Assembly: GCA_002914805.1 (NCBI GenBank)
Contig: JXTB01000532.1
Coordinates: forward strand, 194,390 to 258,389
DNA length: 64,000 bases
Reading direction: 5' to 3'
Source of the DNA: Parasponia andersonii
Taxonomy: Eukaryota; Streptophyta; Magnoliopsida; Rosales; Cannabaceae
Shown here: one piece after another, positions 22,134 to 34,511 of the stretch
Numbering within the stretch: position 1 is the stretch's first letter
How the letters are laid out: the number at the start of each line of letters is the position of its first letter
Position numbers and translations under genes: made by a program
The notes under the pieces: model-generated
What the model was told of the DNA's origin: nothing
The model's input: the letters and a program-made list of their open reading frames with translations, nothing else
Database searches by the model: none

Positions 22134-23232
22134 TCAGTGTATTTGGACCTCCTTCACGTCCTTTTTAGGCTTCTCAGTTCTGGGAATGGTAATACACAAC
22201 ACACCATCTTTCAACTCCGCTTTGACTTCATCAGCCTTGGCATCTTCAGGCAACAAGAGGCTAGCATTGTAGTAAGCATACCTCGACGAGCTCCAAAACT
22301 CGTCGTCGTTCGAACCATCTTTATCCTCCTCCTCTTCCTTGTGCTCCCCCTTTATCGTCAAAACGCCGTCCTCCACAGTGATCATCAGGTCCTCCTTGCT
22401 CAGGCCCGGCACGTCGAACTTCAGCTTGTAGAACTTGTCATGCTCTTTCACTCGGCCAGACAGCGACCACGGCGACACGTTTAGGCTCTCGAACAGCCTG
22501 CTCACGTTTTCCGTCGCTTGCATCAGCACGTTTCCAAGGCCTGAAGGGAAGAATTCTGCCCCAGTACCACCAAACATTGGAATTTATAAATTTTGACCAA
22601 CAGTTTGGTCACGCCAGTTCTTATAATATAACTATAACTATTAGTTACGTCGCTATTTTAGTCACAATTCGTCAATAACCTAATATCAAATATACATAAT
22701 GATCAAGTCCAGTGTATGTTAACGTGACAATAGTATTTTGTCACAAAACACCTAACCTATTTGTGACCAAAGGCTTTTTTGTATGAAATTTGTGATAACA
22801 ACACTATAAAACCCTTGTATGTTCCTATGGTATATTTCTTGTTCTGGTCGAGTATTGTTTCATCTAAATGTATTGGTTTGGTGAATTTGAACAACAGAAA
22901 ATAAGAGATGAAAGAGCAGAGATTAGAGTACTACCAAGATGGGCAGGAGGAAAATCTCCTCGGTTCCTCCTCCAGAGGCCTCTTTTCCCGGGTCTCCTTG
23001 AGAAAAATGATCTTGATTTTTCGCTATCAGAAACGGAGACCTGTTTTCCGTCTGAGGTCTCACTAGCCACCTTATCAGTATTCCCAGCACTGTCAGCGGA
23101 AAAACTCTGGGCGCCACCAATAGTGGCAGCTCTCTCACCGGCACCATGACCCAGAAAAGAAGTGGCAGCAAAAGAAGGCGTAGAGAGCACTCTGTGGTGC
23201 AAATTCTTCAAGAACAAACGAGCCAAAGCCAT
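22134..23232 (-). CDS. Mitochondrial small heat-shock protein (HSP26.5-like, Hsp20/alpha-crystallin family), two exons
   Basis: Exon 1 is 23232-22935 and exon 2 is 22555-22134. The donor CTTG/GTAGTA and acceptor GGGGCAG/AATTC restore one frame and give 239 residues. Residues 1-90 start MALARLFLKNLHHRVLSTPS, are Ser/Arg-rich and poor in acids, and fit a mitochondrial presequence followed by a Ser-rich linker. EFFPSGLGNVLMQATENV (100-117) matches the region before the alpha-crystallin domain in the Arabidopsis HSP26.5 group. The domain covers about 130-228 with KFDVPGL, DGVLTIKG and DGVLCITIP, and the protein ends KKDVKEVQIH. These proteins are ATP-independent holdases that keep heat-damaged proteins refoldable. 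The exon structure and frame look intact. The subgroup is assigned from remembered similarity; organelle targeting is inferred. Confidence 0.9.
22556..22934 (-). other. Intron of the small heat-shock gene
   Basis: The intron is 379 bp with GT at 22934 and AG at 22556. It contains several TTTGGTCAC/GTGACCAAA-type inverted motifs (22603-22770), suggesting a decayed foldback element or MITE inside the intron. Confidence 0.75.
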
Positions 23233-23348
23233 TGATAGCCTATTAATCTGTGTGTTTAAATTATAAGTAGTTGTAATTAGCGGGAATAAAACTAGCTAAT
23301 TAAGCTGCTTTTGGATTGCTCTTGACAGAGATATGTAGCGAGTGGGAG

Positions 23349-23418
23349 TTTTATAGAGTTCGAAGAGTGAAGTTAGAGAGTTTGGATGGTTGGAGAAGGC
23401 TCCAAGAGCTTCTGGGAT
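23349..23418 (-). promoter_or_regulatory. Heat-shock promoter: TATA box and HSE-like array
   Basis: On the minus strand CTATAAAA (plus 23349-23356) lies about 120 bp upstream of the ATG. About 40 bp farther upstream, plus strand 23393-23418 reads alternating GAA/TTC-like pentamers (AGAAG, GCTCC, AAGAG, CTTCT, GGGAT), an imperfect heat-shock element. A TTCGAA also lies at about 23359. This predicts heat-shock-factor control. Confidence 0.6.
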
Positions 23419-23479
23419 GTGGTGGTGGTGACACCTAAGGAAACAAATAAATAATAGTGTATACTGTGACCGAGCACAA

Positions 23480-24579
23480 GAAAGGGCTCTTTATCAATTC
23501 TCTCTCTTCTATTCTAAGAGGTTCTTGGTCTTTCTCAAACATACCATAAAGTAAATAGTAACGAATTTCGAAGAGCGTTCCCAAGGGAAATGCATCTGAT
23601 ACCACCCCTTGTCCTTTTACTTCGGGTTTTTTGTTTTTGTTTTTGTTTTTTGCCCTTTTGTCTTTTTCTTTTTCCCCTTTTTCCCTTATCCGATATTAAT
23701 TTAAAGATTATCAAGTCTTACTGAATCACCTTCATGACTTTAGGTGCTTAGATATAATCATACTTTTGATTAAAGAATCGTAGTACTTGAAGCACATATA
23801 CTAATCTGTAATCAAAACAACCGTAGAGGCAAAAAGTTGAGAGAGGAATGGGAATACAATGTGTAAAATTGCTCAAAATTGCGTCCTAATGTATAAATAA
23901 ACGCATAAATAGATAGAAAAAAGAAAATTTCCCTTGGTTTTATGACTTCACCTCCATTGTGGATTAGAAAAACATAGCACAGAACCATACAATTATTCTC
24001 TAATACACATAACGTGATAAAAATTCTACGTAGTGTTTTACGATTAGAACCGTAAAAACCAAAACTAAACTCACACTCTGTTCACAGTTATTTAAAAAGT
24101 TAAAATGAAGATACCACGTTCTTTCTAGTTTCAATTACTCAAAACCGTGTTGGAGCTCCCACGTGGTTAGACAATTTCTGACGAGGAGAGAACTTGCTAT
24201 TGTTCTTCTGTATCATGATCATAATAATAATAATAAACATGAGATGGTCATTATAGAAAAATGTTCAGTGTCTTTCATATCTTGAGGACCCCAGAGACAA
24301 ATAGAGGAGGAGACCAAACTCAAAATCTATGAACTTTAGCGAACTCAATGAAAGGGAGGATTGATAATTAGTTCAAATTCAAGACAAAACGGTACATTGA
24401 AAAGGCCTCAAGAGAAGTCGACATCCAGGACGAGCATTTGATGGATAATGTCTATGGTTGTTTGATATACAAGCTGCGGTTTTTGCTTCTAGTTCACCTA
24501 TTTGCTATGGAGGCAAGGAAAAAAATGGTACCAAAGCTTAGATGAGTCTTAGATGGCTAACCACGCAGCTATGCTCTGC
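23480..24579. other. Intergenic, no gene seen
   Basis: This is the spacer between the upstream region of the heat-shock gene and the 3' end of the PF13259 gene. No coding signal was found on either strand. Confidence 0.55.
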
Positions 24580-26442
24580 TCAATCGTACATCCCTTCTTG
24601 CTCCCAGATGTCCACAAGAAAATCTACCATTTCCTGTTAATTTTCAAGTCGAATAAAGCTTATTAGAGTTCTAAACAAAGCATGATATGTGATTGCACCA
24701 GCTTGGTGAGGGTAAAAGACTTACAGCAAGAGGGATAGGCTGGGGGAAAGGCTTGTTGCTCCTGAGTAAACTTTCGTGAGCGGCGTTCCAACTGCAAAGC
24801 CAGAATGATTTAACCATGCAGAGAGAATAAGTGCTGACAAAACACAGGAAAGTGTTTCATAAATAATTTAACTCCTACATTATAGAGGATATAGGTACAA
24901 CAGTTAAATCCACTTTCCCTACTTCCTAGTTTCTACGAATACTGCTACTTTGAATTACAAAAATAAACATAACAATTCTAAATCCCTAACAATGTGATTT
25001 GTTCACGCTTGTATATATTGAAAGAACAACAACTCTTCCCCACAGAAAGTTATCATTAACCAGTCAAATTATGAGAGGTAGGTCCAATGGTCAAGCCTAT
25101 GTCTTGCTCTCATAAGGTTTAATTCTGCCTCATAGGAACTACCTAGCAAGATACTAGAGTTTCTTGCCTTTCAAAGATTGTAGGACTTGAACCAATGTTT
25201 TAAACACAAGTCAGATGCCAGAAAAGCAAAACTGATATAGAAATAGGCGAGAACTGACAAATGAAGTATTGGGTGGGGGGAAGGTCAAAGAGTGGAAGAA
25301 ACTTGTAGGGTAGCTGAACAAATCATAATCTAAAACCAGAAATTGAAGATCGGTAGCTCATCTGTTAATTAACGCCAATGCCAAGTGTCCAACTACAGGT
25401 AATTTGCAAAACAAAAGCAAATACAGAGGTAGAATTGAGTGTTTCATAAATAATAAAACTCAAAAAACAATGCAAAATATTTCATTAATAAAAAAACTAA
25501 AAAACAAACGAACCTTAATTTGGGTTCTCGACCCAGCGGTGGCCCGTTCTCAGACCTTTTATTCCCTACCCAACGCTGCCTAGTTTGGTTCCATAGAAGA
25601 AGACCTGGAAATAAGACCCCACTTTAACATCTTTAACATGTTTCCACACATAAACAAATACATCCATGAGGGCAAACTAAAGACAGGACAGTAGGTGAAA
25701 GACAGCTTTTTGTTCTTTTCTCTTATGGAGGGGTTGGGAGTGTCCATTAGATAGATATCTACCAAATTTCCATTTGGCTGTTAGTAAACCATGGAACACA
25801 AAATTTGATCCAGACAATCACGTAATCCTACTTCGAATATAGCTTAGTCCTTTTCAACTCCAACAGAAATGCATCAAAAATGCCAATCAAGTTATAGAAG
25901 ATTCGCGAGGAGCGACAACTTACCATGATTGACAAATTCATTGGGGTTAGCACTAAGAGCTGCACCATTAGGATCAAGCGTTTGGTTTATTGTGCTGATC
26001 GACGAGATGCTTCCCTGCGACTGAACCGCACAATTGTCCATATCATACGTGCTACTAGTCCAAAAATCCTCTGATTTGCTTGGTTTCCTCACTGTCCGAC
26101 CTTGACTTGATAATCTCCTTGGTGGCTCATCCACTGTAACTGGTTTTGGCCTCGTATGGCATGCTAGACAACCACTGCTCTGTTACAAAACATATTTGGT
26201 TCTGTTATATACCACATAAAATATTTCGTGACAACAATCCTGAACCACATCAGCTATCAGCTATAACAAACACCTTGATATCGGTTAATTGAGTTTCATA
26301 ACATCAAAATTGTCCTACATATATATATTGTGTATAGATGTAAAGGGTGTATGAATTTGCCCAAAACAAAAAAGGTCTCAAAACCATTTAAGGCAAAAAA
26401 AAAAAATCTAATGAAAATATGGAATCAGAAAACTTACCCCAT
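24580..26442 (-). CDS. PF13259 (Gag1-like clamp / DUF4050) small plant protein, five coding exons
   Basis: Coding exons on the minus strand are 26442-26438, 26177-25924, 25604-25514, 24791-24725 and 24633-24580, all with GT-AG borders, giving 156 residues. The order of motifs is MGSGCLACHTRPKP, SEDFWTSSTYDMDNCAVQSQ, NPNEFVNHGLLLWNQTRQ, LSWNAAHESLLRSNKPFPQP and the terminal MVDFLVDIWEQEGMYD. This is the conserved plant PF13259 layout. The molecular role is not established. The first exon encodes only ATGGG; its join to CAGAG/CAGTGG makes MGSGC, which would suit N-myristoylation and palmitoylation. That N-terminus is the least certain part; the other four exons are mutually consistent in phase and content. 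The gene looks intact. Confidence 0.87.
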
Positions 26443-26900
26443 GCCTGCCTGCCTGCAATAATTGATAGACCAATAAAGCTATAACAGATCTAAAAAGAGT
26501 AAAGAAGAAGATTTTCCAGGAAAACCCAAATCATCCAACTTGACTGAAAACCGATTCCAGGAAAGTAAATCCAGAGAACCCACTTCTGATAATCAGGAAA
26601 AAAAAAAAAAAAACATAAAAGCAAAAAATTATAACGGGTTTTATCTTGTAAGGAAAATTAAACACGAAAACGTATAAGGATAATTATGAAGATTTGGGCC
26701 CAAACAAAAAAAATTGGAAGCTGACTCGTGAGATAGATTAGATGTAGCTAAGCGAAGGTTGCTGAGCTGAAAATGGGTGAAGCACCCAAAGCACCATGCC
26801 ACCTTCTGGCGTAGCGATCCTGATGGGGGTGGCCCTTTGGGTTCTTCGCCAATTATTAGCAGGAAGGAAGGAAAGAAAGCCTTGTATAGTGGTGGGAATA
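26443..26900 (-). promoter_or_regulatory. Presumed 5' untranslated and promoter region of the PF13259 gene
   Basis: An acceptor-like TTATTGCAG/GCAGG lies just before the ATG at 26442, so a spliced 5' untranslated exon is likely. The GC-richer block at 26740-26850 is a candidate for that exon. I cannot place a TATA box or start site. Confidence 0.35.
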
Positions 26901-29900
26901 TATTATATACATAAATTACAGAGGTGGATTTTTAGTTCTTTTTATATTTTTTTTCTTTTTTTTTTGTCTTAGATTTTTTTTCCACAAAAAAAAATAAGAA
27001 AAGTTAATCATTTTGGGAAGGTTAATGGTAATGGCAAATAATCAATGAAAATAATTTGACTAACGCGATCGAATAATTTTTTTTTTTAAATGAGGTTTAA
27101 CTAATAATTTTTATTTATTTTAAATAAAAAAAATAACATTGTTTGCAAACTTATTAGACTAATGTGATTAGAGATTTTTAAAGAAAAGTTGTAAGCCTAA
27201 CATTGTTTACAACTTCTACGTTTGTGAAGGTTAATGGTAATGGCAAAATATCAGAGGGTAAATAATTTGACTAATGTGATCGTACATTTTTTTTTTAAGA
27301 AAATGAGGCACTTCTACTTATTTCAAATAGAGAAAAATAACATTGTTTGCAACTTATTTAATTGTAATATATGATCTACGTAGTATTTCCTTCTTATCTC
27401 AAAAAAATATATGTATATATATTTCTTTCAGAATCCATATTATGCATTTTATTATAGTTTGTCCATGTTTAAATAGAAATGACAATATTTTCGTTTTTGT
27501 TTTATAACGAAATAGTGAAATGAAAGGAAAAAATTTTCGTTGAGAAAATTACTATTTATTATATTATTTCTAGAAACAAAAAACCAAAAAAAAAAAAATG
27601 TCAAGTGATGTGGAGCGCAATTGTGAAATTACATGTTCATATGGATCACAAGAAATGACCACCAAGTATAGGCGAGTATATCTATTTGGCTAATAAAATT
27701 TGTACCAAAATTTTAATACTAATATATAATATATGGGTTTTATTATTTAATTAATATATTAAAATTTATCATAAATAAAATAATGATATTCTAATTAATG
27801 ATGCTAACTTACATATTATACACGGTGGTATAAAAAATTTGGTATGATACCTAATATTATTATTATAATCTCATAAAATATTATGTTTAAGAAAAAAAAA
27901 TTATAGGATATATCCATGGATACTAAATAAAAAATTCTGAACCTAACACAATTAAGAGAAAAATAATCTGTGTTAAGTAATAATTATAATCTAAAAGGTC
28001 TAAATCTAACACTAAATTATACACATTAGCATTATAACTTGATGGATGCATGTAATTTAAATGTGTATATATATACATGGTATATTACTTACGTGCGCAT
28101 ATACCATATATAGATTAAGATAATTTAGATGTACATAAATATCCACATGCAAGAACTATTTACAGAGTTTCTATACATTTACATAAAATATACAAATTTA
28201 AATATGCACACTATTCATACTGGGATGTCATTTTGTCCAGCGGTGTGGGAAATCGCAGGTAAGCACTTCCAACGAGTGGGTATAGGGTGTTAAATCTGGT
28301 AATAGGATTGGTTTCGCCGTTAAAGGCCTCCTGGGGGAATTTTCCTACCCGGGTCCCAAGTGTATTTATTAACATTTAGTTAAAATAAAAAATACAAATC
28401 AATATTAATTACAAATACATAATTTTTGGTTTCAACATATTATTGTACAAGTGTATATTATTTTCTAAGTTAGTAAAATATTCTGAAATTTTACTTCTAT
28501 AAACTTTTAAAAGAATAATTTAGAAATGGTTAAGAATGGGTTATATGAGAAGGAAAGATAAATAGAATTTATTGTCTCTTTGTTGATGCGTCCACTTAAA
28601 AATAGATATTTTGTCCCAAATATAATCACAATTTAAAAGATTGATTCTTCTTGGAAAGATTATTATAAAATATTGACCTGTCACTTTCAAGTGAACGTGG
28701 CAGCAACTGAAACGGTATATACTATTTCGGAAAGAAAAGAAAATCTATTCAAAAAATACTCTTATTTTAAATGACAAAAATGCCCTTAAAAACAATACAA
28801 ATTTGTTTCTTATTCCTAAAAAAATAATTTATTTTTTACCACTCTCCCTCAAACACAATACAACACTCATTTCAATTAGTGCCATAAATCTTAATTATGA
28901 AATCAAAACTTTACACAATTAAGTTAATTTTTTTTATATATTACTATGGATGAACAAATCGTAAATTTTGATCGGAGCAGCTACTTAATTAATATAATGA
29001 GATGAGTTCTTTTTTAATTTTATGATTGTTAATTTTTTTTTTTCTTGTTTGGTCTTTTATTCTGATTTTGCGTTAGTGGGATAAGAATTGAATTTGCTAG
29101 CATTGGTTTTAAGAGAACTTTCTAATCCAATTACCTGAGCATTAAGGCCAAAAAATATTTTCTCCAAATAACACCTATATATAATATTGGGACACTGGAA
29201 AACCATCCAATTGCAATCAAAAAGTCCATATTAACTTGTTTTAAATGTTCAATTGTACCAATCGATCGAATGAATTTTAAGGTGTCTCTTTCAAATACTC
29301 TTAAATTAATATATATTATGTATTTTTTAAAGTACCAGTTTATCAAAATTTTCTCTTTGATAAAAATATATTGTATGGAATCTGTTATTCACAATAGAAA
29401 TTATAAATCTAACATTGAAGAAGGCAAAAAGATGGAGGCTTTAATAACTAGTTAATGAGTATAAGTTGCTAAGATGGTTGAGAAAGAAATTTTTCGAACA
29501 TAATTTACCAATGAATATTTTGAGATTGATGAGAATCCAAAAGGTGTGAAAATATAAAATCTCAAAATTTTTAAAAGTTTTATGAGAGATATTTTAAGAA
29601 AGAATTGGAGAGTAATATGAAAATTAAGAAGAAGAAAAAAGTAGGAAGAGAAAACAATATGAGCTACCCTATTTATTATCCAATTTAATTTTGAGGTCGA
29701 ATTCTGTTACACTAAGAGATATTTGGTTCAAAAGAATAGACTTTGGAGTAGAAAGATAATTCCAAAAGAAAGTACATTCTTTTATTTGGTTGTGTTTAGC
29801 AAAATAATTTTGATTCTATTAGAATCATAATCACATAAAATAGTGGAATTATTATTCCATTCTATTACCAAAGTAATAACAATTCTATCATTTTACCAAA

Positions 29901-30375
29901 AATTTTAATACTCAGTTTTTCCTGTTTTATTCTTTCAAAACATCTAAAAGCAAGAGCATGTTTGCTAACAAAATATTTTTTTCATTCTATTCCAAGACTA
30001 TTTCAAGTTTCAAGCAAATAATGGATTATTATTCCTATTTCTTTTCTAATTCTGTTCTATTATGATGCACATTATCATTCTAATTTCATTCTACGAACTA
30101 AATACCACCTAAAAAGTCAGAATCCCAAAACTCCAGTGTTTTACCTATGTCAGGTTTCGGGATGGTACTTTCCTTGATATACTTATTTATATATTATATA
30201 TAATTTTTATTTTATATATGTTTATTATTTTTTAAGTTAAGTGTATTGTACTAAAATTTTACCCATATAAACTTTGTTAAAAATAAATAATATGTTTTCT
30301 ATTGTAAATGGGAACGAGGAGTTATGTAGGGATGGAAAAAATAGGGAATTTTCTGGTTCAAGTCCAAGGTGGTTG

Positions 30376-30412
<37 letters not shown>

Positions 30413-31465
30413 CAAATCTATTCTTAAGCTGAAACCCCAAAACCCTAATAAGGTTGTTCAAACTAGAATATTGATATTGTTAGTAAACTTATATTTTTAT
30501 CATTTATATTTTAATTTTGTATTTGTGACATGTTTTTGTTCTAATTTTTATTTTATTTATTAATTTACTATCTGTATAATTCAAGTGACATTTGATTCAA
30601 TGGAATTAAATGGAATAAGAATAGGAATACGAATGCAATGGAATTAGATTGAAAAGAAATTACTAACTAAATTTAATTTATTCATTTGGTTAAATATTGG
30701 AATTAACGTCGCTTGGTTAAATGCTAGAATCAACATCTAAATCATAATTTCTATTTTTGGTTTATAGTTGGAATAGAATGAAATGGAATAATAAGTATTT
30801 TGCTAAAATACCCCAGAGTTTAATATTTAATTTATGTTATATAATAGTGTATTAATAAGTAAATGAAATGGCCATTATATTATAACAACAAAGATGATTG
30901 GTATATTTAAATTAAAATATAGATTGAATATGTAATACTATGACAAAATAAATGAAATTCACAAATACATATAATTATATATTAGGTTAATTATATTTAT
31001 AATCTCTGAATCATAATTGTTATATCACTTCGTTACAAATCATTAAATTATTAAAATAGAAATGAGTCATTTATAAAACAAATAGTTTAATAACTAAAGC
31101 CAAGAACTAGATTCTGAATTTTTAATTTGTATAATAGACTACAAAGAAGTATATGATTATTGAAATAATTATGATCTTTTTGTCACAAACTATTAAATTT
31201 TTAAAGGATATAAATCATACGCAAAGTACGCATTTTAATACTTATGGCCAAGATTAAGATTTTGGCCCTCAAAATAAAATAATGTACAATTATACACTTT
31301 GGACGTGACTATTTTTTATCAAAAAATAAATAACTTATGACAAAAGAATCATTGCTGCAACAATTATATAACAAGGTAGTCCAATATATAAGTTCAAAGT
31401 TTGGAGAGTAAACGGTATAATAAGTATAATTTGGAGCCATTACTATAGTATATATATTATAATAT
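26901..31465. other. AT-rich intergenic DNA with decayed repeats
   Basis: No gene is supported. It contains a ~210 bp tandem duplication (about 27016-27225 and 27226-27360), a GC-richer block at 28215-28370 and a (TA)n run at 30378-30408. There are also TTTGGTTC.../...GAACTAAATACC segments (about 29728-30112, with similar sequence near 30590-30800 and 31910-32050) that may be decayed MITEs. Confidence 0.5.
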
Positions 31466-31704
31466 GGGCATCAATCTAGTAGTTTTTTTTTTCCTATCCA
31501 TAAGTATTATTTTACCATCCAATTAAAGATCATCACGCACATTTTTTCAAGGTAAAAGTTGAAAAGAAAAAAATATTAAATAATGTGTATTTATTTTTTT
31601 TTTCTTTTTACTTAAATTATAATAGTCGTTAAATAATAATCGAATGGATACAAAAAAAACCTATTGATAGGTAAAAAAAACAAAATACCTATTAGATTGG
31701 AACC
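31466..31704. mobile_element. Diverged MITE of the same family as 9379-9668
   Basis: The left end GGGCATCAATCTAGTAG plus T run and CCTATCCATAAG pairs with the inverted right end (CCTATTGATAGG, A run, ATACCTATTAGATTGGAACC). TATA-rich DNA flanks both ends, as in the copy at 9379. It has no coding capacity and is more decayed than the first copy. Confidence 0.7.
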
Positions 31705-32668
31705 TATAAATATTGTATATATATTGATATATATATATATATATGCTAAGATATATACTGCAATTAAAATGAAAATATAAAACTTTTATATCAAAAGTTT
31801 TGTTGGTTGAGCTGAGATCCTTGACAATTTTTTTTCTTTGAAAGTGCAAGCTATAATAGAAAACACCATACAAGATTATTTCAAATTTTGGTAAGTTGTA
31901 TAGATATTTTATGTTACATGGAATAAATATTCCACCAGTCTACTTTAGAGATTACAACTTACCCATTTTGATGGAATAACAATTCTAATGGAATAGTTAT
32001 TCTTCTTATTGTTATTATTATTTTTGGTTTTCTATCAAATCAAACATTGTAATAAGTTTACATCGAAACACTTTTATAGTCATTTTTTTTAGGACAATGA
32101 TATAAAAGTACCATCATTTTTAACTAATATACAAAAACTAATGTAACTATTGTATCCTGACTGAGTGAAAAGACTGAAGTACTCTTATTAATATATTAAA
32201 AAGGTTTAAACAACGATTATTAGAGTTTCTTTTCATTTTTTGGATTTTTTTTTGTTTCTATTTCAAATTAAGACTAAAAGGATATAATTATAAGACACAC
32301 TCAATAATGTGTATTGTTGCTTGAAAAGTTTTTAATTGAATAACTCTTTCTATTGTTAAATCACTTAATTAGCTTGTGTAGGAATATACATTTACACATA
32401 TTTTAAATATTAAGATATTAATTTACAGTATACATTAATTCATATTTTAAATATGAGAATATTAATTTGCAGAAAAATAAAAAATTATGTTAGTTTTTGC
32501 ATAACAGTCGCAATTTTTTGCAACATGCATTATCCCTCCCCCCGACCCCCCGACATTTTGGCATGTAATGTGAATAAACAAACTTTTTTACGTATCTTTT
32601 ATAAACTAAATTAAACCTTCGGTTTCTTGTGCAATTCATTTCTCTAGGCACTTTTCACTACATTACCA
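31705..32668. other. AT-rich intergenic DNA
   Basis: No supported gene; a TA run follows the MITE at about 31718-31744, and low-complexity AT sequence continues to the Athila-like LTR. Confidence 0.55.
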
Positions 32669-33989
32669 TGTTGAATTTAGATATTTATGTTCTTTTACGT
32701 ATATATTTTGTGTGTATTTATGTAATTTTAGTTTAATTTAGGTTATTTATAGTTAATTTTATTTTTATAATTTAGATATAATTTTATTTAATTTTATTAG
32801 ATTTAGTTTTTTAATTTAATTTAGTTAATTTAATGTAGTTTAGGATAATTTAGTTTTATTTGATTTAATTCAGAATTTATTTGTTTATTTTATTATGATT
32901 TAGTTTTAATTTTATTTTGATTTTAGATTAAAAAAAAATCGGAAAAAAGAGAAGCCAATTACGCGCGTGTGAGAAGTTCTTGTGCCGGATTCGGTGTTTC
33001 ACACCTCTAGTGCATCCGGGTTTTCATCCATTCAAGATGCGCCACTTCAACTTATTGGCTTTGACTATTCTATCTGCCAATACGAAGCGATTTAAGTGCC
33101 AAGCTCACCAATTTCCACCATACTCGATTATTTCCCATAGCCTAGACATGTGAATAAAGAGGAAGAAAGAGAAAGAGAATCGTGAGAAATTTACACATCA
33201 CATGACCAATCAAATTGTACCTTTAGAAATGTGGAAGCACAACATTCTAAACTTTGCTATAAATAGCCAGAATGTGAGGAGAAAAAAACATACCAATTTT
33301 GAGAGAGAAAACTCAACTTATTCTAGAGAGAGTATGAGATGAGTGTGAGATTAGGTTAGTTTTTTTAGAGAGGCTAGAGATGATCTTAGTTGTGTAGTTT
33401 TTTTATTTTTCTGCTTTGATTTCTGAGAGTGCTTCAACGCTTATATATTTAGTTTGTTAAATTCTTCAATATTTTTATTTTCAATATATTATTTTCTAGT
33501 TTCTCATATAAATTCAGTTATGTTTTCTTTATATAGTGATTTAAACTAGATTATAATTATATTTATTTTGTTAGTTGATTTTTTTTTTTGTAGTATTGTC
33601 CGTGTGATATATTGTCAATCTTAGATAACTAATAAAATAAATTATTTTTGGTGTTAATTGGAATAATTTCTCATATTAAATATTTTAGATTAATATTTGT
33701 TCTTAAGTGCTACATTTTCTAGTTATGTATTTGGAATGTGAAACGTATAATTGAGTAGTAAACAGGAATCAAGGTTGGTAACAATTAAATGAATAATTAA
33801 GTGAGTCTTGAAACCTTGATTTTCTCATATTGGTATTTTCACTTATTATTTCTATGGTTATTACTTTAATTTATTGTTCAGTGAATTTTTATTTTTTTTT
33901 CTTACTTTTTTATTGTTGATTTATTTCTTTATGGGATTGATACCTCAATCTATATTGCAATAGCTGTTAGTATATTTTGAGCGTAGACA
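32669..33989 (+). repeat. 5' LTR of the Athila-like element
   Basis: Starts near TGTTGAATTTAG (start ±5 bp) and ends GAGCGTAGACA. A TATA-like CTATAAATAGCC lies near 33257. It matches the right LTR except for a swapped block near 32985-33045. Confidence 0.75.
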
Positions 33990-33994
33990 AAATT

Positions 33995-34011
33995 TGGCGC
34001 CTTTGCTGAGG
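33995..34011 (+). other. Primer-binding site, tRNA-Asp type
   Basis: TGGCGCCTTTGCTGAGG follows the LTR end by five bases. The perfect plant tRNA-Asp complement would read TGGCGCCGTTGCCGGGG, so there are three differences. Confidence 0.75.
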
Positions 34012-34511
34012 AGGCCAAATCAACAAAAAAAGGTACACAATTCTTTCATTCTTTGTCTTTTAGAGTTTTGTAAAAGTATTTTTTTTTTTTTAGTTTTAGC
34101 TTCTTTGCTTTTTAGATTTTATGTTCTGATTTAATTTAGATTTTATTTTTATTAATTAGGTTTATTAATCTTCTAAACTTTAGGGTTTTAAGTAGTTATT
34201 ATTTTCTTCACATTTTTTTTTATTTTCTTTTAAAAAAATTATTTTGTTTGCATAATTAGTAAAAACTGAGATTGTTTAGTCACAAAAATATTGCCTAAGA
34301 AAGATTGGTTACAGAATAATAAGAACTACAACCATGACCCCTCCAACTCACCTGGGAACCTCAAGGAATTCTGTCTAGAAAAGTTGAGTTTTAAGTAGGA
34401 CTTTTTGCACCTTTTCTATTTGATCTGGAAACATTCTTGGTATATACCTTTTATGTTTACTTCACAACTTTCTTTTTCTCATAAATAAATTTTTAAAAAA
34501 AGATTGGGTGT

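Noticed and set aside
28215..28370. tRNA or rRNA fragment
   Set aside because: No cloverleaf or recognisable rRNA helix could be read; left as an unexplained block.
29131..29455. Overlapping short frames on both strands
   Set aside because: AT-rich DNA, no conserved motif and no gene neighbours.
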